A DNA stretch of 64,000 nucleotides from Thermasporomyces sp036564245 (GTDB lineage Bacteria > Actinomycetota > Actinomycetes > Propionibacteriales > Actinopolymorphaceae). The stretch covers positions 1 to 64,000 of the forward strand of contig DATCKU010000027.1 in assembly GCA_036564245.1 (NCBI GenBank), read 5' to 3'. The notes below the pieces were generated by a model, which saw nothing but the letters and a program-made list of their open reading frames with translations, did no database searches and was not told the DNA's origin. Both the position numbers and the translations under genes were made by a program. Of the stretch, positions 16,101 through 25,445 are shown piece by piece (positions within the stretch are counted from its first letter, which is position 1; the number at the start of each line of letters is the position of its first letter).

Positions 16101-19100
16101 TCAGGTGTTGAAGTACTTCGCCTCGGGATGGTGCACCACGATCGCGTCGGTGGATTGTTCCGGATGCAGCTGGAACTCCTCCGACATGGTCACGCCGATC
16201 CGCTCCGGCCGCAGAAGGTCCACGAGCTTGGCGCGGTCTTCGAGATTCGGGCAGGCGCCATAGCCGAAGGAGAAACGAGCTCCGCGATACCTCAGCTTGT
16301 GGATCATCTCCTGCACGTCGTCGCGCTCGTCCTCGTGCCCGAAACCGAGCTCAGCGCGCATCCGGGCGTGCCAGTACTCCGCGAGTGCCTCGGCCAGCTG
16401 CACCGACAGCCCGTGCAGCTCCAGGTAGTCGCGGTAGCGGTTCGCGGCGAACAGCCGAGCCGTCTCCTCGCTGATCCGCGAGCCAATGGTGACCACGGTG
16501 AACCCGACCACGTCGATCTCCCCCGACTCCTCCGGCCGGAAGAAGTCGGCAAGGCACAGATGCCGGTCCCTGCGCTGACGCGGGAAGGTGAAGCGGCAGC
16601 GCTCCCTGCCACCACGCCCGACCGCGCCGGGATCGTCGGAGTCCAGCACGACCAGGTCGTCGCCCTTGCTCACACACGGGTAGTAGCCGTAGACGACCGC
16701 GGCCTCGAGCAGACCATCGGTGTGGATGCGGTCGAGGAGGGCACGCAGCCGAGGTCGACCCTCCTTCTCGACCAGCTCCTCGTACGACTGGCCGTCGCGC
16801 CCACGTCCCGGTTTCAGTCCCCACTGACCGAGGAACAGCGCGCGCTCGTCGAGCATGGCCGCGTAGTCGGCCAGCGGGATGCCCTTCACCACGCGGCTTC
16901 CCCAGAACGGTGGCTTCGGCACGGGATTGTCCGTCGCCACGTCGGACCGGGCCGGCATCTGGTCGGGAGGTGTCTCCGTGAGCCGGGCACTCGCGACGCG
17001 ACGCTTCCGCAGTGCCGGCAGGCTCGCCCCGGGCACACCGCGCTTGACGGCCATCACGGCGTCCATCAGGCGCAGGCCCTCGAACGCGTCACGCGCGTAC
17101 CGCACCTCCCCCTGGTAGATCTCGGCAAGATCCTCCTCGACGTACGACCTGGTAAGAGCCGCGCCGCCCAACAGCACCGGCCACTGCTTCGCCTTGCCGC
17201 GGGCGTTGATCTCCTCGAGGTTCTCCTTCATGACGAGCGTGCTCTTGACGAGCAGACCGGACATGCCGATCGCGTCCGCCCGATGCTTCTCGGCGGCCTC
17301 GATGATCTGGCTGATCGGCTGCTTGATGCCGAGGTTGACGACCGTGTATCCGTTGTTGCTGAGGATGATGTCGACGAGGTTCTTGCCGATGTCGTGCACG
17401 TCGCCCTTGACGGTGGCGAGCACGATCGTGCCCTTTCCCTCGTCCTCGGTCTTCTCCATGTGTGGCTCGAGGTAGGCCACGGCCGCCTTCATCACCTCGG
17501 CGGACTGCAGGACGAACGGCAGCTGCATCTCACCCTTGCCGAAGAGGTCGCCCACGACCTTCATGCCGGAGAGCAGCTCCTCGTTCACGATGTCGAGCGC
17601 CGGGCGCCCGCTGTCGAGCGCTTCCTGTAGGTCCGCCTCGAGCCCGTTCGCCTCGCCGTCGATGATGCGACGCTTCAGCCGCTCCGCCAGAGGCAGCGCA
17701 GCGAGCTCCTCGGCTCGGCTGGCCTTGGCGGCGGACGCCTTCACCGAAGCGAAGAGCTCGAGCATCCGCTGCAAGGGGTCGTAGCCCTCACGCCGTCGGT
17801 CGTACACCAGGTCGAGAGCGACTTCGCGTTGCTCCTCAGGGATCCGGGAGATCGGCAGAATCTTGCTGGCGTGCACGATCGCCGCATCGAGGCCCGCCTT
17901 GACGCACTCGTGCAGGAAGATCGAGTTCAGCACCTGTCGGGCCGCGGCGTTGAGACCGAACGACACGTTGGAGACACCGAGCACGGTCTGCACGTCGGGA
18001 TGCGCGGCCTTCAACCGCCGGATCGCCTCGATGGTCTCGATGCCGTCCCGGCGACTGTCCTCCTGACCGGTGGCCAACGTGAAGGTCAGGCAGTCGATCA
18101 TGATGTCGCTCTCCGCCATCCCCCACTTGCGGGTGAGCGTGTCGATCAGCCTTTCCGCGACTGCGACCTTGCGGTCGGCAGTGCGGGCCTGACCCTCCTC
18201 GTCGATGGTCAACGCGACGACCGCGGCGCCGTGCTCGCGCACCAACGGCATGATCCGAGCGAACCTGCTCTCCGGGCCTTCCCCATCCTCGAAGTTGACC
18301 GAGTTGATCGCGCACCGACCGCCGAGCAGCTCGAGCGCGGCCTCGATCACCGGCGGCTCGGTGGAGTCGATCATGATCGGCAGGGTCGACGCCGTGGCGA
18401 GCCGTGAGGCCAGCTCCTTCATGTCGGCTACGCCGTCGCGTCCGACGTAGTCGACGCAAAGATCGAGGACGTGGGAGCCGTCCCGGATCTGCGCCCGGGC
18501 GATCTCGACGCAGTCGTCCCAGCGGCCTTCGATCATCGCCTCGCGGAACGCCTTGCTGCCGTTGGCGTTCGTGCGCTCGCCGATGGCGAGGAACGACGTG
18601 TCCTGGGCGAACGAGACGTGCTGGTAGAGGCTGGAAAGGCCTGGCTCGTGGCGCGGCTTCCGCCGCGTGACCTCGCGTCCTCCTACCCGCTCCGCGAGCT
18701 TGCGGATGTGCTCGGGCGTCGTCCCACAGCAGCCCCCGACGAGTGACAGACCGTACTCACTGACGAACTGCTCGTGTGCATCCGCGAGTTCGGTAGGGGT
18801 CAACGGGTAGGACGCACCGTCAGCAGTGAGCTCCGGGAGTCCCGCGTTCGGCATGCAGGACAGCGGGATTCGCGCATGCTGCGACAGGTAGCGCAGGTGT
18901 TCGCTCATCTCCGCGGGACCGGTCGCGCAGTTGAGCCCGATGAGATCGATCCCGAGGGGCTCGAGAGCAGTCAGCGCCGCGCCGATCTCCGAGCCGAGCA
19001 GCATCACGCCCGTCGTCTCGACGGTGATCGAGACGACGATCGGGACGTCGGTCGCTCCCCTGGCCGCGCGCGCCCGCTTCGCGCCAATGACCGCCGCCTT

Positions 19101-19682
19101 GGCCTGGAGCAGGTCCTGACACGTCTCCACGATCAAGGCATCGGCCCCACCGTCGAGGAGACCGGCTGCGTTTTGTTGGTACGCGTCCCGCAATACGGCG
19201 AACGGCGCGTGGCCGAGGCTGGGCAGCTTGGTTCCAGGACCCATCGAGCCCAACACCCAGCGGGGCCGGTCCGGTGTCGCGTGCGCATCGGCGACTTCCC
19301 GGGCGAGCCTGGCGCCGGCCAGGGAGAGCTCGTAGCAGCGGCCTGAGATGTCGTACTCGTTGAGAGCCGCGTAGTTCGCTCCGAACGTGTTCGTCTCCAC
19401 GCAGTCGGCTCCGGCCGAAAGGTAGGCGTCGTGGATGGAACGCACGACGTCCGGCCGCGTCAGGTTGAGGATCTCGTTGCAGCCTTCGAGCCCGTCGAAG
19501 TCGTCCAGGGTGAGATCGTGAGCCTGAAGCATGGTGCCCATCGCCCCGTCGGCGACCAGCACTCGTTGGGCCAGGACCTGACGCAGATCTGGCCGGACCC
19601 GGGTGCGACCTTCAGACCGCTCGCCACGCTGGTCCACGATGAGCTCCTTCGTACCGATGTCAGCGGACCGGATTCCCGTCAC
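16101..19682 (-). CDS. metH: Cobalamin-dependent methionine synthase
   Basis: 1193 residues, the full four-module length. Homocysteine domain: residues 30-345, with zinc cysteines in GLNCATGP and GGCCGTTPEHI. Methyltetrahydrofolate domain: about 365-620, with FLAIGERTNANGSKAFREAM. Cobalamin cap and binding domains: about 655-890, with DVHDIGKN near 761, whose His ligates cobalt. AdoMet reactivation domain: about 950-1193, with RGARFSFGYGACPNLEDR. It transfers a methyl group from 5-methyltetrahydrofolate to homocysteine. No cobalamin riboswitch is recognisable in the 181-base divergent region upstream. Confidence 0.97.
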   Translation of the reverse strand: MTGIRSADIGTKELIVDQRGERSEGRTRVRPDLRQVLAQRVLVADGAMGTMLQAHDLTLDDFDGLEGCNEILNLTRPDVVRSIHDAYLSAGADCVETNTFGANYAALNEYDISGRCYELSLAGARLAREVADAHATPDRPRWVLGSMGPGTKLPSLGHAPFAVLRDAYQQNAAGLLDGGADALIVETCQDLLQAKAAVIGAKRARAARGATDVPIVVSITVETTGVMLLGSEIGAALTALEPLGIDLIGLNCATGPAEMSEHLRYLSQHARIPLSCMPNAGLPELTADGASYPLTPTELADAHEQFVSEYGLSLVGGCCGTTPEHIRKLAERVGGREVTRRKPRHEPGLSSLYQHVSFAQDTSFLAIGERTNANGSKAFREAMIEGRWDDCVEIARAQIRDGSHVLDLCVDYVGRDGVADMKELASRLATASTLPIMIDSTEPPVIEAALELLGGRCAINSVNFEDGEGPESRFARIMPLVREHGAAVVALTIDEEGQARTADRKVAVAERLIDTLTRKWGMAESDIMIDCLTFTLATGQEDSRRDGIETIEAIRRLKAAHPDVQTVLGVSNVSFGLNAAARQVLNSIFLHECVKAGLDAAIVHASKILPISRIPEEQREVALDLVYDRRREGYDPLQRMLELFASVKASAAKASRAEELAALPLAERLKRRIIDGEANGLEADLQEALDSGRPALDIVNEELLSGMKVVGDLFGKGEMQLPFVLQSAEVMKAAVAYLEPHMEKTEDEGKGTIVLATVKGDVHDIGKNLVDIILSNNGYTVVNLGIKQPISQIIEAAEKHRADAIGMSGLLVKSTLVMKENLEEINARGKAKQWPVLLGGAALTRSYVEEDLAEIYQGEVRYARDAFEGLRLMDAVMAVKRGVPGASLPALRKRRVASARLTETPPDQMPARSDVATDNPVPKPPFWGSRVVKGIPLADYAAMLDERALFLGQWGLKPGRGRDGQSYEELVEKEGRPRLRALLDRIHTDGLLEAAVVYGYYPCVSKGDDLVVLDSDDPGAVGRGGRERCRFTFPRQRRDRHLCLADFFRPEESGEIDVVGFTVVTIGSRISEETARLFAANRYRDYLELHGLSVQLAEALAEYWHARMRAELGFGHEDERDDVQEMIHKLRYRGARFSFGYGACPNLEDRAKLVDLLRPERIGVTMSEEFQLHPEQSTDAIVVHHPEAKYFNT

Positions 19683-19863
19683 ACGGACAACGAAATGCCC
19701 AGCCTACCGAGGTCGTCCACGTTCTGGACGACACTCTCGACACGCGAGATATGCCGGGCGGTACGGCATCCGGCCCGGTTGCAGCGAGCGCAGAGGTGAT
19801 GCACGTAGGCTTGGCCATACGACAAACGGGCGGTGACGCCCGATCCGGAGGAGGACGATCTAC

Positions 19864-20715
19864 GTGATCGAGCTCGAAGGCTCGCTTCACCTCAACGACC
19901 CGGTGTTGATTGCGGCCTTCGAGGGATGGAACGACGCCGCCGACGCCGCGAGCGCCGCTCTGGACCACCTGTCCAAGGTGTGGAAGGCCCGCTCGATTGC
20001 CTCCCTCGATGCCGACGACTACTACGACTTCCAGGTCAACCGTCCCACGGTTCACATCCAGGACGGCAAGCGCGTCATCACGTGGCCGACGACGAGCATC
20101 CTCGTTGCGACCCCACCCGACGCACCCCGGGACATGCTGTTGGTCCGCGGGATCGAGCCGAACATGAGGTGGCGGCAGTTCTGCGACGAGATCATCGAGG
20201 TGGCCGAGACCGCCGGTGTCGAGATGTGTGTCCTACTCGGCGCCCTACTAGCCGACAGCCCGCACACGCGCCCGATCCCGGTCAGCGCCAGTGCCAACGA
20301 CCCCGAGCTCTCCAAGGCCCTCGGGTTGTCGCCGTCGCGGTACGAAGGGCCGACCGGGGTGCTCGGAGTCTTGGCCGACGGCTGTGAACGTGCAGCACTG
20401 CCGGCCGTGTCGTTCTGGGCGGCAGTTCCGCACTACGTCGCGCAGCCGCCCTGTCCCAAGGCCACGCTCGCGCTGCTTCGCAAGGTCGAGGATCTGCTCG
20501 ACGTGCCCATCCCCCTGGGTGAGCTACCCGAGGACGCTCGCGCGTGGGAACGCGGGGTGGACGACCTGGCCAAGGAGGACACCGAGGTCTCCGAGTACGT
20601 GCGGTCGCTCGAGCAGGCCCGTGACGCGGCCGACCTTCCCGAGGCGACCGGCGAGGCGATCGCCAGGGAGTTCGAGCGCTACCTGCGCCGCCGTCCCGAG
20701 CACGGCACGGAGTAG
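19864..20715 (+). CDS. PAC2 family protein
   Basis: 283 residues from a GTG at 19864 with GGAGGAGG nine bases upstream. The opening DPVLIAAFEGWNDAADAASAALDHL and the following ASLDADDYYDFQVNRPTV are diagnostic of the PAC2 family, relatives of eukaryotic proteasome assembly chaperone 2. The protein is cytoplasmic, with a helical C-terminus (EYVRSLEQARDAADLPEATGEAIAREFERYLRR). Its function in actinobacteria is not established. It is divergent from metH and convergent with mshC. Confidence 0.93.
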   Translation: MIELEGSLHLNDPVLIAAFEGWNDAADAASAALDHLSKVWKARSIASLDADDYYDFQVNRPTVHIQDGKRVITWPTTSILVATPPDAPRDMLLVRGIEPNMRWRQFCDEIIEVAETAGVEMCVLLGALLADSPHTRPIPVSASANDPELSKALGLSPSRYEGPTGVLGVLADGCERAALPAVSFWAAVPHYVAQPPCPKATLALLRKVEDLLDVPIPLGELPEDARAWERGVDDLAKEDTEVSEYVRSLEQARDAADLPEATGEAIAREFERYLRRRPEHGTE

Positions 20716-20810
20716 CCGACCCACAGACCTCTGCCCCGCTTCGCGCTGCATGCACCAGCCGGGGTCGGTTGTGGCCACCCCCGGGGCCGTGACGTACCCA
20801 GCTGTGACCG

Positions 20811-22037
20811 CTAGAGCTGAACCCCCAGCAGAGCATCGACCGTCGCGCGTACCGTCTCGGTCGCACCGGTGTCGGTGCCGTCGCCGGCCAGTGTGGCGTC
20901 GACCCAGGCGTCCACGACCCCAAGTGCTGCAGGGGCATCGAGGTCCGCTGCGAGCGCCTCGCGCACACCGTCGAGCACCTTCGTCGCATCCGGGGCATGG
21001 CTCCGGCGCACCGCCGTACGCCACCGGTCGAGCCGCCGCTTGGCCGCGCGCAAGCCGTCGTCGGTCCATTCCCAGTCGTCGCGGTAATGGTGGGCAAGGA
21101 TCGCGAGCCGGATCGCCATCGGGTCGACGCCCTCGGCACGAAGCCTGGACGAGAAGACCAGGTTGCCGCGTGACTTCGACATCTTCTCGCCGTCCAGCCC
21201 GACCATGCCTTGGTAGGCGTACGCCTGGGCGTACGGGCGTTGGCCTGACAGCGCCTGCGCCTCTGCCGCACACATCTCGTGATGCGGAAACGTCAGGTCC
21301 GAGCCACCACCCTGGATGTCGAATCCCATGCCGAGGTACTCCAAGGCGATGGCCACACATTCGACGTGCCACCCGGGCCGACCACGGCCGAACGGCGCGT
21401 CCCACGCCGGCTCGCCCGGCCGCTCCCGCCGCCACAGCAGACAGTCCAACGGGTCACGCTTTCCGACACGGTCCGGGTCGCCGCCGCGCTCGGCGAAGAG
21501 CTCCCGCATCTCGTCCGCGGGCAACCGAGAAACGTGGCCGAAGTCCAAGGCGGTGCGGACGGCGAAATAGTGGTCGCCGTCCAGCTCGTAGGTCACACCA
21601 CGCTCTCGTAACCCCTGGATGGCCTCGATGACGAGGGGCATCGACTCGACGACTCCGACGAACACCGTCGGCGGGACGACACGCAACGCGGCCATGTCGT
21701 CACTGAACAGCTCGGTCTCGCGTTGGGCGAGCTCCTGCCAGTGCTCGCCATCGCGTTCGGCTCGTTCCAGAAGCGGGTCGTCGATGTCGGTGACGTTCTG
21801 CACGTACGTCACGTCAAGACCTGCGTCACGCCAGGCACGGCCGAGCAGGTCGAACGCGATGTACGTCGCCGCGTGACCGAGGTGGGTCGCGTCGTAGGGC
21901 GTGATGCCGCAGACGTACATCCGGGCCTGACGTCCGGTGGCGCTGGGTCGCCGTTCCCCGCGCGAGTGGTCGTAGATCATCGGAATCTGTCCGGTGCCGT
22001 GCAGTCGCGGCACTTCAGGGGCGGCCCAGGCCTTCAT
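20811..22037 (-). CDS. mshC: Cysteine--1-D-myo-inosityl 2-amino-2-deoxy-alpha-D-glucopyranoside ligase
   Basis: 408 residues from the ATG at 22037. It is a class I CysS-like fold with the zinc Cys in MYVCGITPYD, HIGH-like THLGHA, and KMSKS at EKMSKSRGN. MshC lacks the CysRS anticodon-binding region and is shorter than CysRS; both hold here. The GITPYDATHLGHA form is the MshC variant. It ligates cysteine to GlcN-Ins in mycothiol synthesis. The neighbourhood (PAC2, SCO1664-like, DUF3090, phosphatase, uppP) is the usual actinobacterial one. Confidence 0.95.
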   Translation of the reverse strand: MKAWAAPEVPRLHGTGQIPMIYDHSRGERRPSATGRQARMYVCGITPYDATHLGHAATYIAFDLLGRAWRDAGLDVTYVQNVTDIDDPLLERAERDGEHWQELAQRETELFSDDMAALRVVPPTVFVGVVESMPLVIEAIQGLRERGVTYELDGDHYFAVRTALDFGHVSRLPADEMRELFAERGGDPDRVGKRDPLDCLLWRRERPGEPAWDAPFGRGRPGWHVECVAIALEYLGMGFDIQGGGSDLTFPHHEMCAAEAQALSGQRPYAQAYAYQGMVGLDGEKMSKSRGNLVFSSRLRAEGVDPMAIRLAILAHHYRDDWEWTDDGLRAAKRRLDRWRTAVRRSHAPDATKVLDGVREALAADLDAPAALGVVDAWVDATLAGDGTDTGATETVRATVDALLGVQL

Positions 22038-22162
22038 GCTGATCGAGCCTAGCGGGCCGGGCCAACCCTTCCACCTACCGCTTCCGGCATGGTGTCTCGC
22101 GCGTCGTACCGCCTCGCTTGCGCGGGGATCCACCCCCAGGCTTTCCGGCCGATGCCGGACGG

Positions 22163-22963
22163 TCAGAAGACCGGCCAGGGGATCGCCGGCCACCCGTCCC
22201 CGGGCTTGGGCAATCGACCATTTCCACGCAGCCGGGCCATGCGGGCGCGTAAGGCCGCGATCTCCTCAGCCGCGACGAACTCCGCCAGCGCCGTGCCCAG
22301 CGGGCCGTCGAGGTCGCATTCCAGGCGCTCCACGACCGCGAGATCCTCGCCCGGCACCGGCTCGTCCGCCCAGCCCCAGAGGACCGTGCGAAGCTTGTGA
22401 TCTTCGTGGAAGCACAGGCCGTGATCGATGCCGAGCACGCGACCGTCCTCGGCCAGCACGATGTGGCCTCCCTTGCGGTCGGCGTTGTTCACGAGGACAT
22501 CGAAGATCGCGATGCGCCTCAGCTGCTCGTCGTCGGCGTGGACGAGCACGACCTCGTCCCCGTCGGCGTCGTAGGCCTCCAACACCACGCGCCAGCTGTC
22601 CGGCACCTGTCCGCGCGGCACGATGTCCACCACCCCACGCTCTGGGTCGTGCTCCACCCAGAGCTGGCACATGCCCTCGCCGAACGGGCCATCCCGCAAG
22701 ACGGTCGGTGGCACCAGGCCCCAGCCTGACGCCTCCGACAGCAGGTAGGTCGCCACCTCGCGGCGCGCCAGCGTGCCCGACGGGAAGTCCCACAGCGGCC
22801 GCTCACCGCGTACCGGCTTGTAGACAGCGGCCGCTGTCACACCGTCCAGGCTGAGCGAGCAGTAGAACGTCGCGTTCGAGGCCGTGACCAGCCGGCCCTC
22901 GACCTCGATCCGACCACGACGAAGCAACTCGAGGGTCTCGGCTCCGCCTGAAAGCAGTTCCAC
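22163..22963 (-). CDS. SCO1664 family protein, PI3/4-kinase-like fold
   Basis: 266 residues. The glycine-poor N-lobe contains AAVYKPVRGERPLWDFP, whose Lys would bind ATP. The catalytic-type segment reads FDVLVNNADRKGGHIV (D-x5-N/D type) and is followed by LGIDHGLCFHE in place of the DFG motif. This is the pattern of the actinobacterial SCO1664 family, distantly related to phosphatidylinositol kinases and HipA-like kinases. The substrate is unknown. It lies 27 bases after the DUF3090 gene on the same strand and belongs to the same conserved block. Confidence 0.88.
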   Translation of the reverse strand: MELLSGGAETLELLRRGRIEVEGRLVTASNATFYCSLSLDGVTAAAVYKPVRGERPLWDFPSGTLARREVATYLLSEASGWGLVPPTVLRDGPFGEGMCQLWVEHDPERGVVDIVPRGQVPDSWRVVLEAYDADGDEVVLVHADDEQLRRIAIFDVLVNNADRKGGHIVLAEDGRVLGIDHGLCFHEDHKLRTVLWGWADEPVPGEDLAVVERLECDLDGPLGTALAEFVAAEEIAALRARMARLRGNGRLPKPGDGWPAIPWPVF

Positions 22964-22990
22964 AGTTCCGCCCGAATCAGGTCCGGTCGA

Positions 22991-23563
22991 TCATGCCGAA
23001 CGCCGGTATCCGTTCAGTCTCGGGCACAAGTGTCCCTCGGGGTCGAGAGGATTGCCGCAGAACGGGCACGGTGGTCGGCCTTGCGCCACAACCGCAAGCG
23101 CCCGCTTCACGAAGGCGCGAGCCTGCGCGCCCGTGATGCGTACGACCAATGTCTCCGGACCGTCGGCGTCAGGGTCCTCGTCGACCGAGGGCGGTGGATC
23201 CGCTTCGTCCTCGGTGACCTCGTACGCCTCGATGACCACGCGCTCCTGCTCGCTGTCCCACGCGAGCCGCAAGGTGCCGACCCGGAACTCCTCCACGATC
23301 GGCTGCTCGAGCGGCTCGTCGTCTGTGAGCTCAGCAGGTGCCACAGCGGGGATCACCGCACGACCACCGGTGAGCCGTAGCACCTCGTCAAGCATGGCGT
23401 CGACCCGCTCGGCCAGGATGGCGACCTGCTCCTTCTCTAGGGCCACCGTCGTGATCTGCCCCTCGGACTTGGCCTGAAGGAAGAACGTCCGCTGGCCGGG
23501 CTGGCCGACGGTGCCTGCCACGAAACGCTGGGGGGCATCGTGAACGTGAACGACACGGGCCAT
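22991..23563 (-). CDS. DUF3090 family protein with zinc-ribbon tail
   Basis: 190 residues from the ATG at 23563 (MARVVHVHDAPQRFVAGTVG, then PGQRTFFLQA), which matches the family's usual N-terminus; an in-frame ATG at 23575 is the alternative. The middle is helical (VALEKEQVAILAERVDAMLDEVLR), and FVKRALAVVAQGRPPC precedes the C-terminal CPFCGNPLDPEGHLCPR, a probable zinc ribbon. The function is unknown. It is always found beside SCO1664-like and histidine-phosphatase genes in actinobacteria, as here, so the three likely act together. Confidence 0.9.
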   Translation of the reverse strand: MARVVHVHDAPQRFVAGTVGQPGQRTFFLQAKSEGQITTVALEKEQVAILAERVDAMLDEVLRLTGGRAVIPAVAPAELTDDEPLEQPIVEEFRVGTLRLAWDSEQERVVIEAYEVTEDEADPPPSVDEDPDADGPETLVVRITGAQARAFVKRALAVVAQGRPPCPFCGNPLDPEGHLCPRLNGYRRSA

Positions 23564-23755
23564 ACCTGTAGACATTACGCGGTCAACGCGCGGCCCGGGT
23601 CGACCCCTGTCCCTCATCGGCTTCAGTTCACGATTCCGTTTCATTGCGCGACACGCCGGCCGTCAGTGTCGTCACGTCCTACGCTGTGTCGCCCGGGGTG
23701 GTGTCGGGCAGATCAGGGACACATCGGGCATATCGGGGAGGTCGCCTGGGTCCGG

Positions 23756-24490
23756 CTACGCGTGGCTGCTGAGCGTGCCACCGGCACCGGCTCCGCCTCC
23801 CACGACGGCATCGTTGTCGGCCGACCGCCGCCTCCGGCGACGCCGGCGCGGTGGCACGAGCGCGCCGAGATCACCGCCGGTGTCGTTGATCCGGACGACG
23901 AAGGTCTGCAGCGGGGCGTAACGGACCACGCTGACCGAGCAGGGATCGATCACGATGCGCTGGAACTGGTCGAGATGGACACCGAGCGCGTCCGCGACGA
24001 TCGCCTTGATCACATCGCCATGGCTCACCGCTACCCAGATCGCGTCCGGGCCGTGCTCCGCCTCCGTCGCCGCGTCCCACTCCCGCACGGCCGTCACGGC
24101 CCGCTCCGCCATCGCCCGCAAGGTCTCGCCACCCTCGCCGGGAAACTTGACGCTGCTGGGCTGCTGCTGCACGACCTTCCAGAGCGGATCCTTGGCGAGT
24201 GTCTTGAGCGGCTTGCCCTCCCAGTCGCCGTATCGCACCTCGCCCAGCCGTTCGTCGACCACGGCCTGCGGATAGCCGTCGCGTGAGCTCAACACCTCGG
24301 CTGTCTGCCGGCAGCGTTCGAGCGGGCTCGTCACAAGGCGTCGAACTGGCACTCCCGCGAAGCGGTCGCCAAGGCTCTCGGCCTGCTTGCGCCCTACATC
24401 GTCGAGGCCCACACCAGGCGTCCAGCCGGCAAGGACGCCGTCGGCGTTGGCTTGCGTACGTCCGTGCCGGACCAGGAACACCGTCGCCAT
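23756..24490 (-). CDS. Histidine phosphatase family protein (MSMEG_4193-like)
   Basis: 244 residues from the ATG at 24490. ATVFLVRHGRTQANADGVLAGW holds the catalytic RHG at residues 8-10. RLVTSPLERCRQTAEVL and the VAVSHGDVIKAI second-His motif complete the phosphoglycerate-mutase fold. The C-terminus ends in a run of eight arginines (PPRRRRRRRR), then a low-complexity tail, which is odd but seen in this subfamily. The substrate is unknown. The position before DUF3090 and SCO1664-like genes is conserved. Confidence 0.92.
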   Translation of the reverse strand: MATVFLVRHGRTQANADGVLAGWTPGVGLDDVGRKQAESLGDRFAGVPVRRLVTSPLERCRQTAEVLSSRDGYPQAVVDERLGEVRYGDWEGKPLKTLAKDPLWKVVQQQPSSVKFPGEGGETLRAMAERAVTAVREWDAATEAEHGPDAIWVAVSHGDVIKAIVADALGVHLDQFQRIVIDPCSVSVVRYAPLQTFVVRINDTGGDLGALVPPRRRRRRRRSADNDAVVGGGAGAGGTLSSHA

Positions 24491-24599
24491 ACCCGCGAGC
24501 CTACGAGGTCGGCCAAAGCCACGAGAGTCACCATGGCGTCGTACGCGAGCTGCATCCGACCCGACCACACAGCGAACGCCCGGTCAGGCGCGGCCCATC

Positions 24600-25442
24600 T
24601 CATGCGTACGGCGTGATCACGCCGAATCCCAGGAGCCCCATGACGACCGCGCCCAGGACGCAGCGGTAGACCACGAGCGGGAGGAACCGGTGGTGGGAGA
24701 TGTAGCGCATGAAGTAGACGATCACGACGTACCCGACCACGAAGCTCACGATCGTGGCCAGGATGGTCGGCCCCCACGCCGGCGTGTCGTGCTCGCCGAT
24801 GTCGAGCACCTCCAGGAACCCTGACGCGAAGACCGCCGGGATCGCCAGCAGGAACGAGTACCTCGCGGCCGCCTCCCTGGTGAAACCCATCAGCAGTCCC
24901 GCGGTGATGGTCCCGCCGGAACGGGACACGCCAGGGATCAGGGCGAGGGCCTGGGCGCAGCCGAAGAGCAAGGCCTGCGGGAGGGTGAGGCGGCTCAGGT
25001 CCTTGCGATTCTTCGCGGTGGCATCAGCGACGCCGAGAATGATCCCGAAGACGATCAACGTGGTCGCGACGTACACCAACGACCGCAACGCGGTCTCGAT
25101 CGTGTCCTGGAAGAGGTATCCCATGGTCCCGATCGGGATGCTGCCGACGATGATGAACCAGCCCATCCGAGCATCGGGATGGCGGCGCAACGCCGGCTGG
25201 ACGAGCGACAGCGTCCAGGTGCGGATGATCTCCCAGATCTGGCGTCGGAAGTAGACGACGACTGCGGTCTCGGTGCCGAGCTGGATCACCGCCGTGAAGG
25301 CCGCTCCCGGGTCACCCCAGCCGGGCACCAGTGCCCCGGCGACCCGCAGGTGGGCACTCGACGAGATCGGGAGGAACTCGGTCAACCCCTGGAGCAGCCC
25401 GTAGATGAGCGCACCCAACCATCCGACCGTGTGCTGCTCCAA
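24600..25442 (-). CDS. uppP: Undecaprenyl-diphosphatase (BacA type)
   Basis: 280 residues with about eight membrane segments. The two catalytic-site motifs are intact: LLQGLTEFLPISSSAHL at residues 16-32 and LIPGVSRSGGTITAGLL at about 160-177. It dephosphorylates undecaprenyl pyrophosphate so that the lipid carrier of peptidoglycan synthesis can be reused; loss of activity sensitises cells to bacitracin. The start is three bases after the LLM oxidoreductase stop, so the two are co-transcribed. Confidence 0.97.
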   Translation of the reverse strand: MEQHTVGWLGALIYGLLQGLTEFLPISSSAHLRVAGALVPGWGDPGAAFTAVIQLGTETAVVVYFRRQIWEIIRTWTLSLVQPALRRHPDARMGWFIIVGSIPIGTMGYLFQDTIETALRSLVYVATTLIVFGIILGVADATAKNRKDLSRLTLPQALLFGCAQALALIPGVSRSGGTITAGLLMGFTREAAARYSFLLAIPAVFASGFLEVLDIGEHDTPAWGPTILATIVSFVVGYVVIVYFMRYISHHRFLPLVVYRCVLGAVVMGLLGFGVITPYA

Positions 25443-25445
25443 TGC

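Noticed and set aside
16128..17630. A 500-residue plus-strand open frame within metH
   Set aside because: Antisense shadow of metH; no ribosome site and no recognisable domain.
19683..19863. Possible cobalamin riboswitch before metH
   Set aside because: The divergent gap is only 181 bases and I find no B12-box-like sequence or matching stem architecture.
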